This document shows, piece by piece, positions 44,363 to 52,549 of a DNA stretch of 64,000 nucleotides. The stretch lies in NCBI RefSeq assembly GCF_014117445.1, contig NZ_CP059851.1, positions 744,001 through 808,000 of the forward strand, written 5' to 3'. The notes under the pieces are model-generated. The model did no database searches. It was not told the DNA's origin and saw nothing but the letters and a program-made list of their open reading frames with translations. Both the position numbers and the translations under genes were made by a program. How positions within the stretch are numbered: the first letter of the stretch is position 1; each line of letters starts with the position of its first letter. This DNA comes from Sandaracinobacteroides saxicola (GTDB lineage: Bacteria; Pseudomonadota; Alphaproteobacteria; Sphingomonadales; Sphingomonadaceae).

Positions 44363-44396
44363 GACCCCCGCCAGACACCGCGGCGGGGGTCTCTTT
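44363..44396 (+). terminator. Rho-independent terminator of the ECF operon
   Basis: A 10-bp stem (GACCCCCGCC / GGCGGGGGTC) with a 9-nt loop is followed by TCTTTT. It starts about seven bases after the stop codon of the Spy-like gene. Confidence 0.9.
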
Positions 44397-44471
44397 TCAC
44401 GTCGAACGCATGTGGCACTTTACTTCAAGGTTGACGAACGTTAACTTTTTGCCTCAGCAAAAAGGTGCGCC

Positions 44472-45230
44472 ATGGTCGACTATGCCACTTGGACCGGTCT
44501 CAACTGGAGCAGCGGTGCCGTCGATCTGCCGCAGCAGGCGTTCGGCTATCGGCTGCTGGTGAAGACCGACGTGCCTGGGACCCCGATGTACGCCCACCGG
44601 GACGACCAGGGCGATTTCATCGGCTATAATCCCGGCGTTTGCAGCGCCATGGGCGCCGATGCCAGCCTGTTCGTCCTGCTCCATGAACTGGGGCATATCA
44701 AACATGGTCATACCGACCCCAGCCGCGGCACCGATGGCTATGGCTATGGCAATGCTGGACGGGTCGGTCGCGAAACCCATGCCGATGAATATGCCTGCGC
44801 GCAGGCCATCGCGCTTTACCCGAACGACGCCGGCAACATCTACACCGCCGCGCACAGCTACTTCACGCGCACCAACGGCGACGGCGGCGGGCACCACCCG
44901 CCTGACATCCAGCGCGCCGCCAGCATGGAGCAGCAGTGGCGGCTCCGCTCGACGTTCGACACCCAGATCCGCTTCCACAACGACGACGCCTTTCCCAAAA
45001 CCGGCGCCCGATCGGTCCTGGCCTGGCTCGGCGTCAGCCTTGTCGAACAACAGGACATGCTCGCCACAATCGAGGCGAAAGGCTCGGCGGCGCTGCGCGG
45101 CCCGACAAAAAAGGGGTGGACCTATGCCAAGGCGCTGACTCTGGTGCGCGACATCAAGGTCGGCTGCCGCTTCATCGGCACGCCCGTGCCGCCCAGGCTC
45201 ATCATCGAGGGGTTCAACCCCTACAACTGA
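44472..45230 (+). CDS. Putative zinc metallopeptidase (HExxH)
   Basis: The 252-residue protein has LLHELGHIKHGH near residues 70-81, a zinc-metallopeptidase HExxH helix. The third ligand and catalytic environment are probably in GRETHADEYACAQAIALYP, about 25 residues later. This HELGH...ExxAD spacing resembles the IrrE/ImmA and M48/M78-like groups. No signal peptide or membrane segment is visible. The rest (IYTAAHSYFTRTNGDGGGHH, VLAWLGVSLVEQQ) was not recognised. AAAAGGTG precedes the ATG. It stands alone, with low-GC sequence (GTTAACTTTTTGCC) just upstream, so it may be an acquired gene. Confidence 0.65.
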   Translation: MVDYATWTGLNWSSGAVDLPQQAFGYRLLVKTDVPGTPMYAHRDDQGDFIGYNPGVCSAMGADASLFVLLHELGHIKHGHTDPSRGTDGYGYGNAGRVGRETHADEYACAQAIALYPNDAGNIYTAAHSYFTRTNGDGGGHHPPDIQRAASMEQQWRLRSTFDTQIRFHNDDAFPKTGARSVLAWLGVSLVEQQDMLATIEAKGSAALRGPTKKGWTYAKALTLVRDIKVGCRFIGTPVPPRLIIEGFNPYN

Positions 45231-45231
45231 T

Positions 45232-45261
45232 CCTTCCCTCCGGCCGCGGCCGGAGGGAAGG
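45232..45261. terminator. 30-nt perfect palindrome between convergent genes
   Basis: CCTTCCCTCCGGCCGCGGCC continues with GGAGGGAAGG, a 15-bp perfect stem with no loop and no T-tract. It lies just behind the metallopeptidase stop and seven bases before the end of the convergent TonB receptor gene. It is probably a shared terminator or a relative of the type E repeats. Confidence 0.65.
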
Positions 45262-45267
45262 TGAACC

Positions 45268-47469
45268 TCAGTAGCGAAACTCGATCGTGCCGGTGACCGT
45301 CCGCGGCGGGCCATAATAGCCGATGATGCTGTTGCCGAACAACGCACCGGGGAAGTTGTACCCGCCAACCCGGTAGCGCTCGTCGGTCAGGTTGCGGCCA
45401 TGCACGCCCAGCCGCAGCCTGCCGTCGCCGCTGGTCCAGTTGATGGATGCATCGACCAGTGCATAGCCGGGCTGATCCAGCAGCGCATTCGGGATTTCAA
45501 AGACCGACAGCGCGCTGCGATAGGAGAGCGCCGGCGTGAATGCGACGGTGCCGCCGGCCACATCCTGCGACCAGGTCAGGCTGGCGTTGAACACATATTT
45601 CGGCGTGTTCTGAAATACCCGCTGGTCCGCGACATCGACCGGCACGCTGCCGCCGGCGATGAAGGTCTTGAACTCGGTATATTTCGCCCGCGTATAGCCG
45701 AAGACGAAATTGGCGCTGAGGTTCTTCGACGCGACGACGCGCGCCTCCGCCTCGAAACCATGGATGTTGGCCTTGCCGGCATTGTCCACGATGCTGGCGA
45801 TCCCCGCCGCGCCGGGCACCTGGATCGTTACCTGCTGGTCCTTATACTTCGAATAGAAGCCCGCCAGGTTCAGGAACAACGTCCGGTCGATGAAGGCGCC
45901 TTTCACCCCCAGCTCATAGCTGTCGATCGTCTCCGGCTTGTAGCCGTTGACCGTTCCGGGCGTGAACACCGCGTCGCCGCGCATGTCGAACCCGCCCGAT
46001 TTGAAGCCCCGGCCCCAGCTGGCATAGACGTTGAGGTCAGGCTCCGGCGTCCAGCTGAGGCTCACCCGCGGAGTCGCCTTCTCGTCGCTGCGGTCGTTGG
46101 TATAATCCGTCCGCACCAGCCCCGGGATCGCCGCGGCATTGCCGAACAGCGGCGAACGGATGCCGGTGTAGTTGCGCCGGAACACCGTTCCCACCTTGTC
46201 GTCCTTGGTCCAACGCAGCCCCGCCGACAGTTTCACCGTATCGGTCAGCGCATAGGACAGGTCGCCGAACAGCGCATAGCTCTTGGTCTTCACCGTTCCG
46301 CTGGTCAGGATGGTCAGGTTCGCCAGGCCGAGCACCGTATCGAACGCGCCCGATGCGCGCCCATTCAGATAATAGGCGCCCAATACCCCTTGCAGCCGCT
46401 CGCCCTCGATCAGCAGTTGCAGTTCCTGCGTGAACTGGCGGTCGCTGTAGAAGGCCGGCACGTCCAGCACCGGTCCCGCCGTATTGTCGAAGTCGATGAG
46501 CGTATCCGTCCGCCCGTCGCGCAGCGCGGTGATCGATTTCAGCGTCAACCCCTCACCCGGCTTGAACTCGGCGGTCAGGCTGGCGCCGCGCGTCTTCACC
46601 CGGTTGTCGTTGCCGATCCCGGCGCGCGTGTCATAGACGCTCGCCGTCGGTTCGAACGCCGGCAGCCCGGCATTGCCCAACAGGCGCGTGCCATGTTTCG
46701 GGTTGGATTTGTCCAGCGTCTGGTCGCCCGCCAGACGAATGAACACGGCGTCGCTCGGCGCCCATTCCACGCTTACCCGCGCCGCCAGCACATCCTTGTC
46801 ATACTGGTCCACGCCGGTGGTGAGGTTCCGGCCATAGCCGTCGCGGTTATACCAGGCGACCGCGCCCCCCACCGACAGGGTATCGGTCAGCGGCAGCGTC
46901 ACCTGCCCCACCAGGTCGACCTGGTTATAGCTGCCATAGGCAGCCTTGGCCTTCAGCTTCAGCTCGTTGCCCAGCCGGTTGGTGACATATTTGATCGCGC
47001 CGCCGATGGTATTGCGGCCATAGAGCGTGCCCTGCGGCCCGCGCAGCACCTCCACCCGCGCCACATCGAAAACGTCCAGCACGGCGCCCTGGGGCCGGGC
47101 GATGTAGACGTCATCGACGTAGAGCCCGACGCCCGGCTCGAACCCCCACAGCGGATCCTGCTGCCCCACGCCCCGGATGAAGGCGATCAGCGTGCTGTTC
47201 GATCCCCGTGCCACCTCCAGCGTCAGGTTCGGCGTCTGCCGCTGCAGGCTGGTGATGTCCGGCGCGCCCTGGGCGGCGAGCGTCTCGCCACTGATCGCCG
47301 TCACCGCGATCGGCACCGAGATCAGGCTTTCGCTGCGACGCCGCGCGGTCACCACGATGTCGTCGCCAGCCTCCGCCGCGCTGACCGCCGGTGCCGCCGG
47401 CGCCTGTGCGAAAAGGGGCATGGTGAACAGGGCCGACGAGGCGAGCAGGGCAGCGGTGAGATGGCGCAT
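45268..47469 (-). CDS. TonB-dependent outer-membrane receptor
   Basis: The 733-residue receptor starts at 47469 (MRHLTAALLASSALFTMPLF), with TGGAGGAA in front of the ATG. After the signal peptide comes DDIVVTARRRSESLISVPIA, a TonB-box and plug opening. LQRQTPNLTLEVARGSNSTL, FIRGVGQQDPLWGFEPGVGL and EVLRGPQGTLYGRNTIGGAI follow. The barrel ends with PRTVTGTIEFRY. This subtype (RPQG...LYGRNTIGGAI) is common in sphingomonads and often takes up lipophilic or aromatic compounds, but the substrate is unknown. A TetR-type regulator gene lies divergently 98 bases away, so the receptor is probably ligand-controlled. Confidence 0.93.
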   Translation of the reverse strand: MRHLTAALLASSALFTMPLFAQAPAAPAVSAAEAGDDIVVTARRRSESLISVPIAVTAISGETLAAQGAPDITSLQRQTPNLTLEVARGSNSTLIAFIRGVGQQDPLWGFEPGVGLYVDDVYIARPQGAVLDVFDVARVEVLRGPQGTLYGRNTIGGAIKYVTNRLGNELKLKAKAAYGSYNQVDLVGQVTLPLTDTLSVGGAVAWYNRDGYGRNLTTGVDQYDKDVLAARVSVEWAPSDAVFIRLAGDQTLDKSNPKHGTRLLGNAGLPAFEPTASVYDTRAGIGNDNRVKTRGASLTAEFKPGEGLTLKSITALRDGRTDTLIDFDNTAGPVLDVPAFYSDRQFTQELQLLIEGERLQGVLGAYYLNGRASGAFDTVLGLANLTILTSGTVKTKSYALFGDLSYALTDTVKLSAGLRWTKDDKVGTVFRRNYTGIRSPLFGNAAAIPGLVRTDYTNDRSDEKATPRVSLSWTPEPDLNVYASWGRGFKSGGFDMRGDAVFTPGTVNGYKPETIDSYELGVKGAFIDRTLFLNLAGFYSKYKDQQVTIQVPGAAGIASIVDNAGKANIHGFEAEARVVASKNLSANFVFGYTRAKYTEFKTFIAGGSVPVDVADQRVFQNTPKYVFNASLTWSQDVAGGTVAFTPALSYRSALSVFEIPNALLDQPGYALVDASINWTSGDGRLRLGVHGRNLTDERYRVGGYNFPGALFGNSIIGYYGPPRTVTGTIEFRY

Positions 47470-47536
47470 GGGTTCCTCCAGGGTCTGGCGGCACTCATGA
47501 CTTGGCACCGCTCTCGATTCCCTTCATACTGAAACC

Positions 47537-47550
47537 TGAACCGGGATTCA
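47537..47550. promoter_or_regulatory. Candidate TetR operator between divergent genes
   Basis: TGAACCGGGATTCA is an imperfect palindrome (TGAAnCnnGnTTCA) in the 97-bp gap between the TonB receptor and the TetR regulator. It sits about 17 bases before the regulator start. The identification is by eye. Confidence 0.35.
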
Positions 47551-47566
47551 ACTTCGGACGCTGAAA

Positions 47567-48184
47567 ATGTCGCAAGCCGCCGCCGCACCGTTGCCGCCAA
47601 GCCACAGGGAGCCGCGCACCGAGCGCGGCCGCCGTACCCATCGCGCCATCCTGGATGCCGCCGCGCATGAGTTCGGCACCCGCGGCTACCATGATACCGG
47701 CATCACCCACATCACCGCCCGCGCCGGCGTCGCGCTGGGCAGCTTCTACACCTGGTTCGAATCGAAGGAGGCGGTGTTCCGCGCGCTTGTCGCCGATCTG
47801 TCGGCGCAGGTCCGCGACCATGTCGGCCCGCATGTCGCCGCGGCCCCTGATGGCCTGGCCGCCGAGGAAGCGGGCCTCGCCCACTTCCTTGCCTTCGCCC
47901 GCCAGCAGAAACTCATCTACCGCATCATCGACGAGGCAGAATTCGTCGCGCCGGACGCCTTCCGCGCGCATTATGAAACCACCGCGGCGCGTATCCTCAC
48001 CCGCCTTCAGGCCGCTGCCGCCAAGGGCGAAATCCGCGCCGATGTCAGCGAAGCCCATGCCTGGGCGATCATGGGCATGAATGTCTTTCTGGGCCTGCGT
48101 TATGGCATCTGGGACGACAGCGCCGCCACAACCGCTGTTGCCCAGACGGCCAACAGCATGCTGCGGGATGGGTTGAAGCCGTAG
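47567..48184 (+). CDS. TetR/AcrR family transcriptional regulator
   Basis: The 205-residue protein has the TetR DNA-binding domain at about residues 20-68. RTHRAILDAAAHEFGTRGYH, TGITHITARAGVALGSFYTW and FESKEAVFRALV form the three-helix signature. The C-terminal ligand domain contains FARQQKLIYRIIDEAEFVAP and NVFLGLRYGIWDD, as in regulators of fatty acid or aromatic metabolism. It is divergent from a TonB receptor gene and probably represses it. The ligand is unknown. Confidence 0.92.
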   Translation: MSQAAAAPLPPSHREPRTERGRRTHRAILDAAAHEFGTRGYHDTGITHITARAGVALGSFYTWFESKEAVFRALVADLSAQVRDHVGPHVAAAPDGLAAEEAGLAHFLAFARQQKLIYRIIDEAEFVAPDAFRAHYETTAARILTRLQAAAAKGEIRADVSEAHAWAIMGMNVFLGLRYGIWDDSAATTAVAQTANSMLRDGLKP

Positions 48185-48195
48185 CTGCGGGAGGC

Positions 48196-49170
48196 TCAGT
48201 AGGCCAGCCACCGCGTCAGCAGGGTTTTGGCGGCGCCGGAATCGAGGGCGTGCGCAGCGGTGTGGACCGCGCTGTGCCAATTGGCGGCGGCGTGGGCGAG
48301 AAGCAGGGCAGCGGCGGCGTTGAGGAGGACGGCGTCGCGGTAGGGCGACCGCAGGCCATCGAGCAGGGCGGAGAGGGCGCGGGCGTTATAGGCCGCGTCG
48401 CCACCGCGGATGGCGGTGAGGGGGTGGCGCGGAAGGCCGGCGGTTTCCGGCGTGATGCGGGTGGCAGCCTGGCCGGGGCGCAAGAAGGTGCTGGGGCCGG
48501 CAATGGAGAGTTCGTCCAGCGGCTCGTCGCCGGCGACGAGCATGACATCGGTGTGGCCGAGCAGGGTGAGCGCATCGGCATAGACGGCCAGGAAATCCGG
48601 GCGGGCAACACCGATGAGCTGCCGGCTGACGCCCGCCGGATTGCAGGCGGGGCCGGTCAGGTTGAAGATGGTGCGGCGCTGGATCGAACGGCGGACGGGG
48701 GCGAGGCGAACGAGCGCCGGGTGGTGGCTTTGCGCGAACAGGAAGGCGATGCCGAGGTCCACCAGCGTGGCCTCCGCGGTTTCCGCGGCGCGCGTGAGGT
48801 TGAGGCCGAGCGCCTCCAGCGTGTCGGCGCCGCCCGCCTGCGATGACGCCGCGCGGTTGCCGTGCTTGGCCACGGGCACGCCGCAGGCGGCCACGACAAG
48901 GGCGACGGCAGTGGAGACGTTGAGGCTGTTCGCCATGTCGCCGCCGGTGCCGCAGACGTCGATGGCGTTCGCCGGCGCGCTGACGGGGCGCATGCGGGCG
49001 CGGATGGCGCGGACGGCGGCGGCGATCTCCACGGCGGTTTCATCGCGCAGCGACATCGTCAGCAGGAAGTCGCGGACGGCGGCGTCATCGGCCCGACCAT
49101 CGAGGATAGCTGCAAAGGCGGCGTCGGCTTCCTCTGCGCTGAGGGGGTATGTGGCGTCCGGCAGGGTCAT
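48196..49170 (-). CDS. trpD: Anthranilate phosphoribosyltransferase
   Basis: TrpD transfers phosphoribosyl to anthranilate in tryptophan synthesis. The 324-residue protein has [20 protein letters not shown] (PRPP loop) near residues 65-85, [20 protein letters not shown], and [20 protein letters not shown] with [12 protein letters not shown]. The metal-binding Asp-Glu is in [15 protein letters not shown]. It is slightly shorter than the average of 335-345. It overlaps trpG by four bases. trpC does not follow here, and the TetR gene converges on its end. Confidence 0.96.
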   Translation of the reverse strand: MTLPDATYPLSAEEADAAFAAILDGRADDAAVRDFLLTMSLRDETAVEIAAAVRAIRARMRPVSAPANAIDVCGTGGDMANSLNVSTAVALVVAACGVPVAKHGNRAASSQAGGADTLEALGLNLTRAAETAEATLVDLGIAFLFAQSHHPALVRLAPVRRSIQRRTIFNLTGPACNPAGVSRQLIGVARPDFLAVYADALTLLGHTDVMLVAGDEPLDELSIAGPSTFLRPGQAATRITPETAGLPRHPLTAIRGGDAAYNARALSALLDGLRSPYRDAVLLNAAAALLLAHAAANWHSAVHTAAHALDSGAAKTLLTRWLAY

Positions 49171-49775
49171 GCCGGCATCGCGTGCGGGATGTTCGCGAGC
49201 GCCAGGAAGTTGGCGAGCAGGGCATGGCCATGCTCGGTGGCGATGCTTTCGGGGTGGAACTGCACGCCGTGCAGCGGCAGCTCCTGGTGTTGCAGGCCCA
49301 TGATGGTGCCATCGTCGGTCCAGGCGGTGATCGTAAAGGCGGCAGGCAGGGTTTCGCGTTCGACGATCAGGCTGTGGTAGCGCGTGGCGGTGAAGGGGGA
49401 GGGGAGGCCGGCGAAGAGGCTGGTGCCGCCGTGGTGGATGGGGGAGGTCTTGCCGTGCATCAGCTGAGGCGCGCGGATGACGCGGCCCTGGAAGCTGGCC
49501 CCGAGCGTCTGGTGGCCGAGGCAGACGCCGAGCAGCGGGATGCGGTGCGCGGCGGCGGCGGCGGTGAGGTCGAGGCAGATGCCGGCCTCGTTCGGGGTGC
49601 AGGGACCGGGCGAGGTGAGGATGGCGGCCGGCGCCAGCGCCAGCGCGTCGGCGACGGTGAGCGCGTCATTGCGGTGGACAGTGACGGTGGCGCCAAGGTC
49701 TTGCAGGTAATGGACGAGGTTCCAGGTGAAGCTGTCGTAATTGTCGATGACAAGAATCATGGCCGTGGGGGTCAT
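49167..49775 (-). CDS. trpG: Anthranilate synthase glutamine amidotransferase component
   Basis: TrpG hydrolyses glutamine and passes ammonia to TrpE. The 202-residue class I amidotransferase contains [20 protein letters not shown], the oxyanion [11 protein letters not shown] and the nucleophile Cys in [12 protein letters not shown]. The His-Glu pair is in [13 protein letters not shown]. The ATG at 49775 overlaps the tpiA stop (ATGA); a Met five codons later is the more classical start. The same protein may also serve PabB. Its partner trpE is 2.8 kb away on the other strand. Confidence 0.95.
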   Translation of the reverse strand: MTPTAMILVIDNYDSFTWNLVHYLQDLGATVTVHRNDALTVADALALAPAAILTSPGPCTPNEAGICLDLTAAAAAHRIPLLGVCLGHQTLGASFQGRVIRAPQLMHGKTSPIHHGGTSLFAGLPSPFTATRYHSLIVERETLPAAFTITAWTDDGTIMGLQHQELPLHGVQFHPESIATEHGHALLANFLALANIPHAMPA

Positions 49776-50491
49776 GATTGTGGTGCCGCGCGGGCAATGG
49801 CGAGGAAATCGGCCGCCTTGAGACTGGCGCCGCCCACCAGGGCACCGTGGACATGGGGGAGGGCGAGCAGGGTGGCGGCATTGTCCGGTTTGACCGAGCC
49901 GCCGTAAAGGATGCGGAAGGTGGCGCCGAAGCGGGTTTGCAGCGCGTCGTGGATGGCAGCGTGGACCTGGGCGACCTGGTCCGGCGTGGGGGTGCGGCCG
50001 GTGCCGATCGCCCAGACGGGTTCATAGGCAATCGCCGTGTTGGCCGGGGTTGCGCCGTCGGGGACGGAGCCGGCGAGTTGTGATGTGACGACGGCGAGGG
50101 TTTCGTTCGCGTCGCGCTGGGCCAGGGTCTCGCCGACGCAGATGATGGCGGTCAGCGCGGCCCGATGGGCGGCGGCGGCCTTGGCGCGAACGGCGGCGTC
50201 GGTTTCGTGATGGTCGCAGCGACGCTCCGAATGGCCGACGATGATGTGCGAAGCGCCGGCGTCGGCGAGCATTTCGGCGCTGAGATCGCCGGTGTGGGCG
50301 CCGCTGGCGTTGGCGTGACAGTCCTGCGCGCCGAGCGGCAGTTCCCGCGGCGCCAGCGGCAGCAGGGTGGCCGGCAGGCAAAGCAGCAGGTCGGCGGCGA
50401 TGCCGGGAGCGGCGGCGGCGACCGCGGCGACTTCGGCCAGGCTTTCCCTGAGACCGTTCATTTTCCAGTTTCCGGCGATCAGCGCGCGCAT
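49772..50491 (-). CDS. tpiA: Triosephosphate isomerase
   Basis: TpiA interconverts dihydroxyacetone phosphate and glyceraldehyde-3-phosphate. The start at 50491 gives [20 protein letters not shown] and 239 residues, with AAGGA before it. Catalytic residues are Lys in GNWKMNG, His in IIVGHSERR and Glu in [26 protein letters not shown] binds phosphate. It leads a tpiA-trpG-trpD operon with 4-base overlaps and is divergent from the PpiD-like gene. Confidence 0.97.
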   Translation of the reverse strand: MRALIAGNWKMNGLRESLAEVAAVAAAAPGIAADLLLCLPATLLPLAPRELPLGAQDCHANASGAHTGDLSAEMLADAGASHIIVGHSERRCDHHETDAAVRAKAAAAHRAALTAIICVGETLAQRDANETLAVVTSQLAGSVPDGATPANTAIAYEPVWAIGTGRTPTPDQVAQVHAAIHDALQTRFGATFRILYGGSVKPDNAATLLALPHVHGALVGGASLKAADFLAIARAAPQS

Positions 50492-50503
50492 TGGGGTTCC
50501 TTT

Positions 50504-50555
50504 TTGCGCGCCTCTGGCCAAGGCGCGAGATGGTTGCGCCTCTGGCCAAGGCGCG
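50504..50555. repeat. Two tandem hairpin repeats between tpiA and the PpiD gene
   Basis: TTGCGCGCCTCTGGCCAAGG plus CGCG (50504-50527) and TTGCGCCTCTGGCCAAGGCG plus CG (50534-50555) are near-identical direct repeats. Each folds as GCGCCT-CTGGCCA-AGGCGC. They lie in the 113-bp divergent promoter region, close to the tpiA ribosome-binding site. Confidence 0.8.
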
Positions 50556-50604
50556 GGGGCCTCGCTACAGCAGCGCGCAATCTCAAATCAACTGTGAGCT
50601 TTTC

Positions 50605-52545
50605 ATGCTGTCATCCTTGCGCAAATCCGCCACATCCTGGGTGGGGGTCATCATCCTGGGGGTAGTGATCATCGCCTTTGTGGTGACGCTGTTCCACGAC
50701 CCGATGGGCGGTGGCGGCCGGGGGGCAAGCGGTGCCACGTTGGCGACGGTGGGCAAGGCGCCGGTGACCGAGGCGGATTACATGCGCATGTTCGACCGGG
50801 CGATCCGGCAACAGCGGGAGACCAGCAAGGGGATGACGAACGCGCAGTTCGTGACCCTGGGCGGCGCCGATGCGGTGTTCGAGCAGATGGTGGAGATGAA
50901 GGCGCTGGACGCCTTTGCCGCGCGGGCCGGGCTGGATGTCTCGAAGAAGGTGCTGGATGGCGAGATCGCGAGCATTCCGGCGGCGCAGCTGAACGGCAAG
51001 TTCGACGAGGCGAGCTTCCGCCGTCTGTTGCAGGACCAGCGGCTGAGCGAGGCGCAACTGCGCGAGCTGCTGAGCGCGGACATCCGCCGGCGGCAGTTGC
51101 TGACGCCGGTGTCGCTGGGGACGAGCGTGCCGGCGGGAATCGCCAAGCCCTATGCCGACCTGCTGCTGGAGGCGCGGCGCGGCGCGATCCTGGTGGTGCC
51201 GGCGGCGTTGATGCGCGACGTGCCGGCGCCGACCGAGGCGCAGGTGGCAGCCTTCTATGCGGCCAACAAGGCGGCCTACACGGTGCCGGAGCGGCGGGCG
51301 TTCCGCTGGGCGATGCTGGACGCCGCGGCATTCGCGGCGCAGGCGGCGCCGACCGAGGCGCAGGTGGCGGCCTATTTCAAGGAGAATGCAGCGGAGTTCG
51401 GCGGAGTGGAGACGCGGACGCTGAACCAGGTGGTGTTGCAGGACCGGGCCGCGGCGGAACGGCTGGTGGCGGCGGCGCGCGGCGGGCAGGGGTTCGCGGC
51501 GGCCGCGGCGGCGGCGGGGTTCACCCCGGCCGATACCGCGCTGGGCAGCCAGACGCAGGCGGCGTTCGCCGGCGCCAGCAGCGCGGCCGTGGCGGCGGCG
51601 GCGTTCCGCACGCCGGTGGGCGGCGTCAGCGATGCGGTGCAGTCTCCGCTGGGCTGGCATGTGGTGCAGGTGGCCGCGGTGACTGCGGCGAAACCGCAGG
51701 GGATGGCGGCGGCGCGGGCAACGATCGTGGCGCGGCTGACCGAGGAGAAGGAGCAGGACCTGCTGGCCGACGCGGTGGCGAAGGCGGAGGACCGGTTCAC
51801 CGGCGGCGAGAGTTTCGCCGATGTGGCGCGCGACCTGAAGCTGATCGTCAACAGCGCGCCGCCGCTGACCGCGGACGGCCGGGTGCTGAAGAGCGATTAC
51901 CGCCTGCCCGCTGACGCGGCGCCAATCCTGTCGAAGCTGTTCGACATGGAGCCGAATGAACCGGCGCAGGTGGTGGAGGTGACGAAGGGTCGTTTCGCGC
52001 TGGTGGAACTGGGCGATGTGACGCCGCCGACCGCGGTGCCGCTGGCCGAGATCCGCCCGGCGGTGGTGGCGGCCTGGACACAGACCGAGGCGGCGAAGCG
52101 GGCGGAGGCGCTGGCGAAGCGGCTGGCGGGCGAGGCCGGCAAGGGCGCGTCGCTGGCGTCCCTGGCGGCGGCGAACGGCCTGCCGGCGCCGCAGACGGTG
52201 ACGGTGCGGCGGCTGGAACTGTCGCAGATGGCGCAGCAGGGTCAGGCGGTGCCGCCGCCGGTGGTGATGCTGCTGAACACGCCGGCCGGGCGCGCCAACG
52301 TCGCACCGGCGCCCGGCGGGCAGGGCTGGTTCGTGGTGAAGACCGATGCGGTGACACCGGGCAACGCCGCGGCGCTGCCACAGCTGGTGGCAGCGGTTCG
52401 CAGCAGCTTTGGCCGGGACAGCGCCGACGAGATGGCGGCGGCCTTCGGGCGAGCGGTGCAGCGCGATGTGGGCGTGGTGCGCGGTGCGGCGGCGCTGGCC
52501 GGGTTGAAGCGGAAGCTGGCGGGCGAGGGCGCGGCGGCGCAATGA
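50605..52545 (+). CDS. PpiD/SurA-like periplasmic peptidyl-prolyl isomerase
   Basis: The 646-residue protein starts MLSSLRKSATSWVGVIILGV, with one N-terminal membrane anchor (VGVIILGVVIIAFVVTLFHD). SurA_N-like sequence comes next (VGKAPVTEADYMRMFDRAIR...QFVTLGGADAVFEQMVEMKA). A parvulin/PPIC-like domain follows (LGSQTQAAFAGASSAAVAAA, DAVQSPLGWHVVQVAAV). The architecture is that of PpiD, a folding helper near the Sec translocon. The parvulin motif is weakly conserved, so isomerase activity is uncertain, as in PpiD itself. It is followed after four bases by trpE, an arrangement common in sphingomonads. Confidence 0.9.
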   Translation: MLSSLRKSATSWVGVIILGVVIIAFVVTLFHDPMGGGGRGASGATLATVGKAPVTEADYMRMFDRAIRQQRETSKGMTNAQFVTLGGADAVFEQMVEMKALDAFAARAGLDVSKKVLDGEIASIPAAQLNGKFDEASFRRLLQDQRLSEAQLRELLSADIRRRQLLTPVSLGTSVPAGIAKPYADLLLEARRGAILVVPAALMRDVPAPTEAQVAAFYAANKAAYTVPERRAFRWAMLDAAAFAAQAAPTEAQVAAYFKENAAEFGGVETRTLNQVVLQDRAAAERLVAAARGGQGFAAAAAAAGFTPADTALGSQTQAAFAGASSAAVAAAAFRTPVGGVSDAVQSPLGWHVVQVAAVTAAKPQGMAAARATIVARLTEEKEQDLLADAVAKAEDRFTGGESFADVARDLKLIVNSAPPLTADGRVLKSDYRLPADAAPILSKLFDMEPNEPAQVVEVTKGRFALVELGDVTPPTAVPLAEIRPAVVAAWTQTEAAKRAEALAKRLAGEAGKGASLASLAAANGLPAPQTVTVRRLELSQMAQQGQAVPPPVVMLLNTPAGRANVAPAPGGQGWFVVKTDAVTPGNAAALPQLVAAVRSSFGRDSADEMAAAFGRAVQRDVGVVRGAAALAGLKRKLAGEGAAAQ

Positions 52546-52549
52546 CGGT

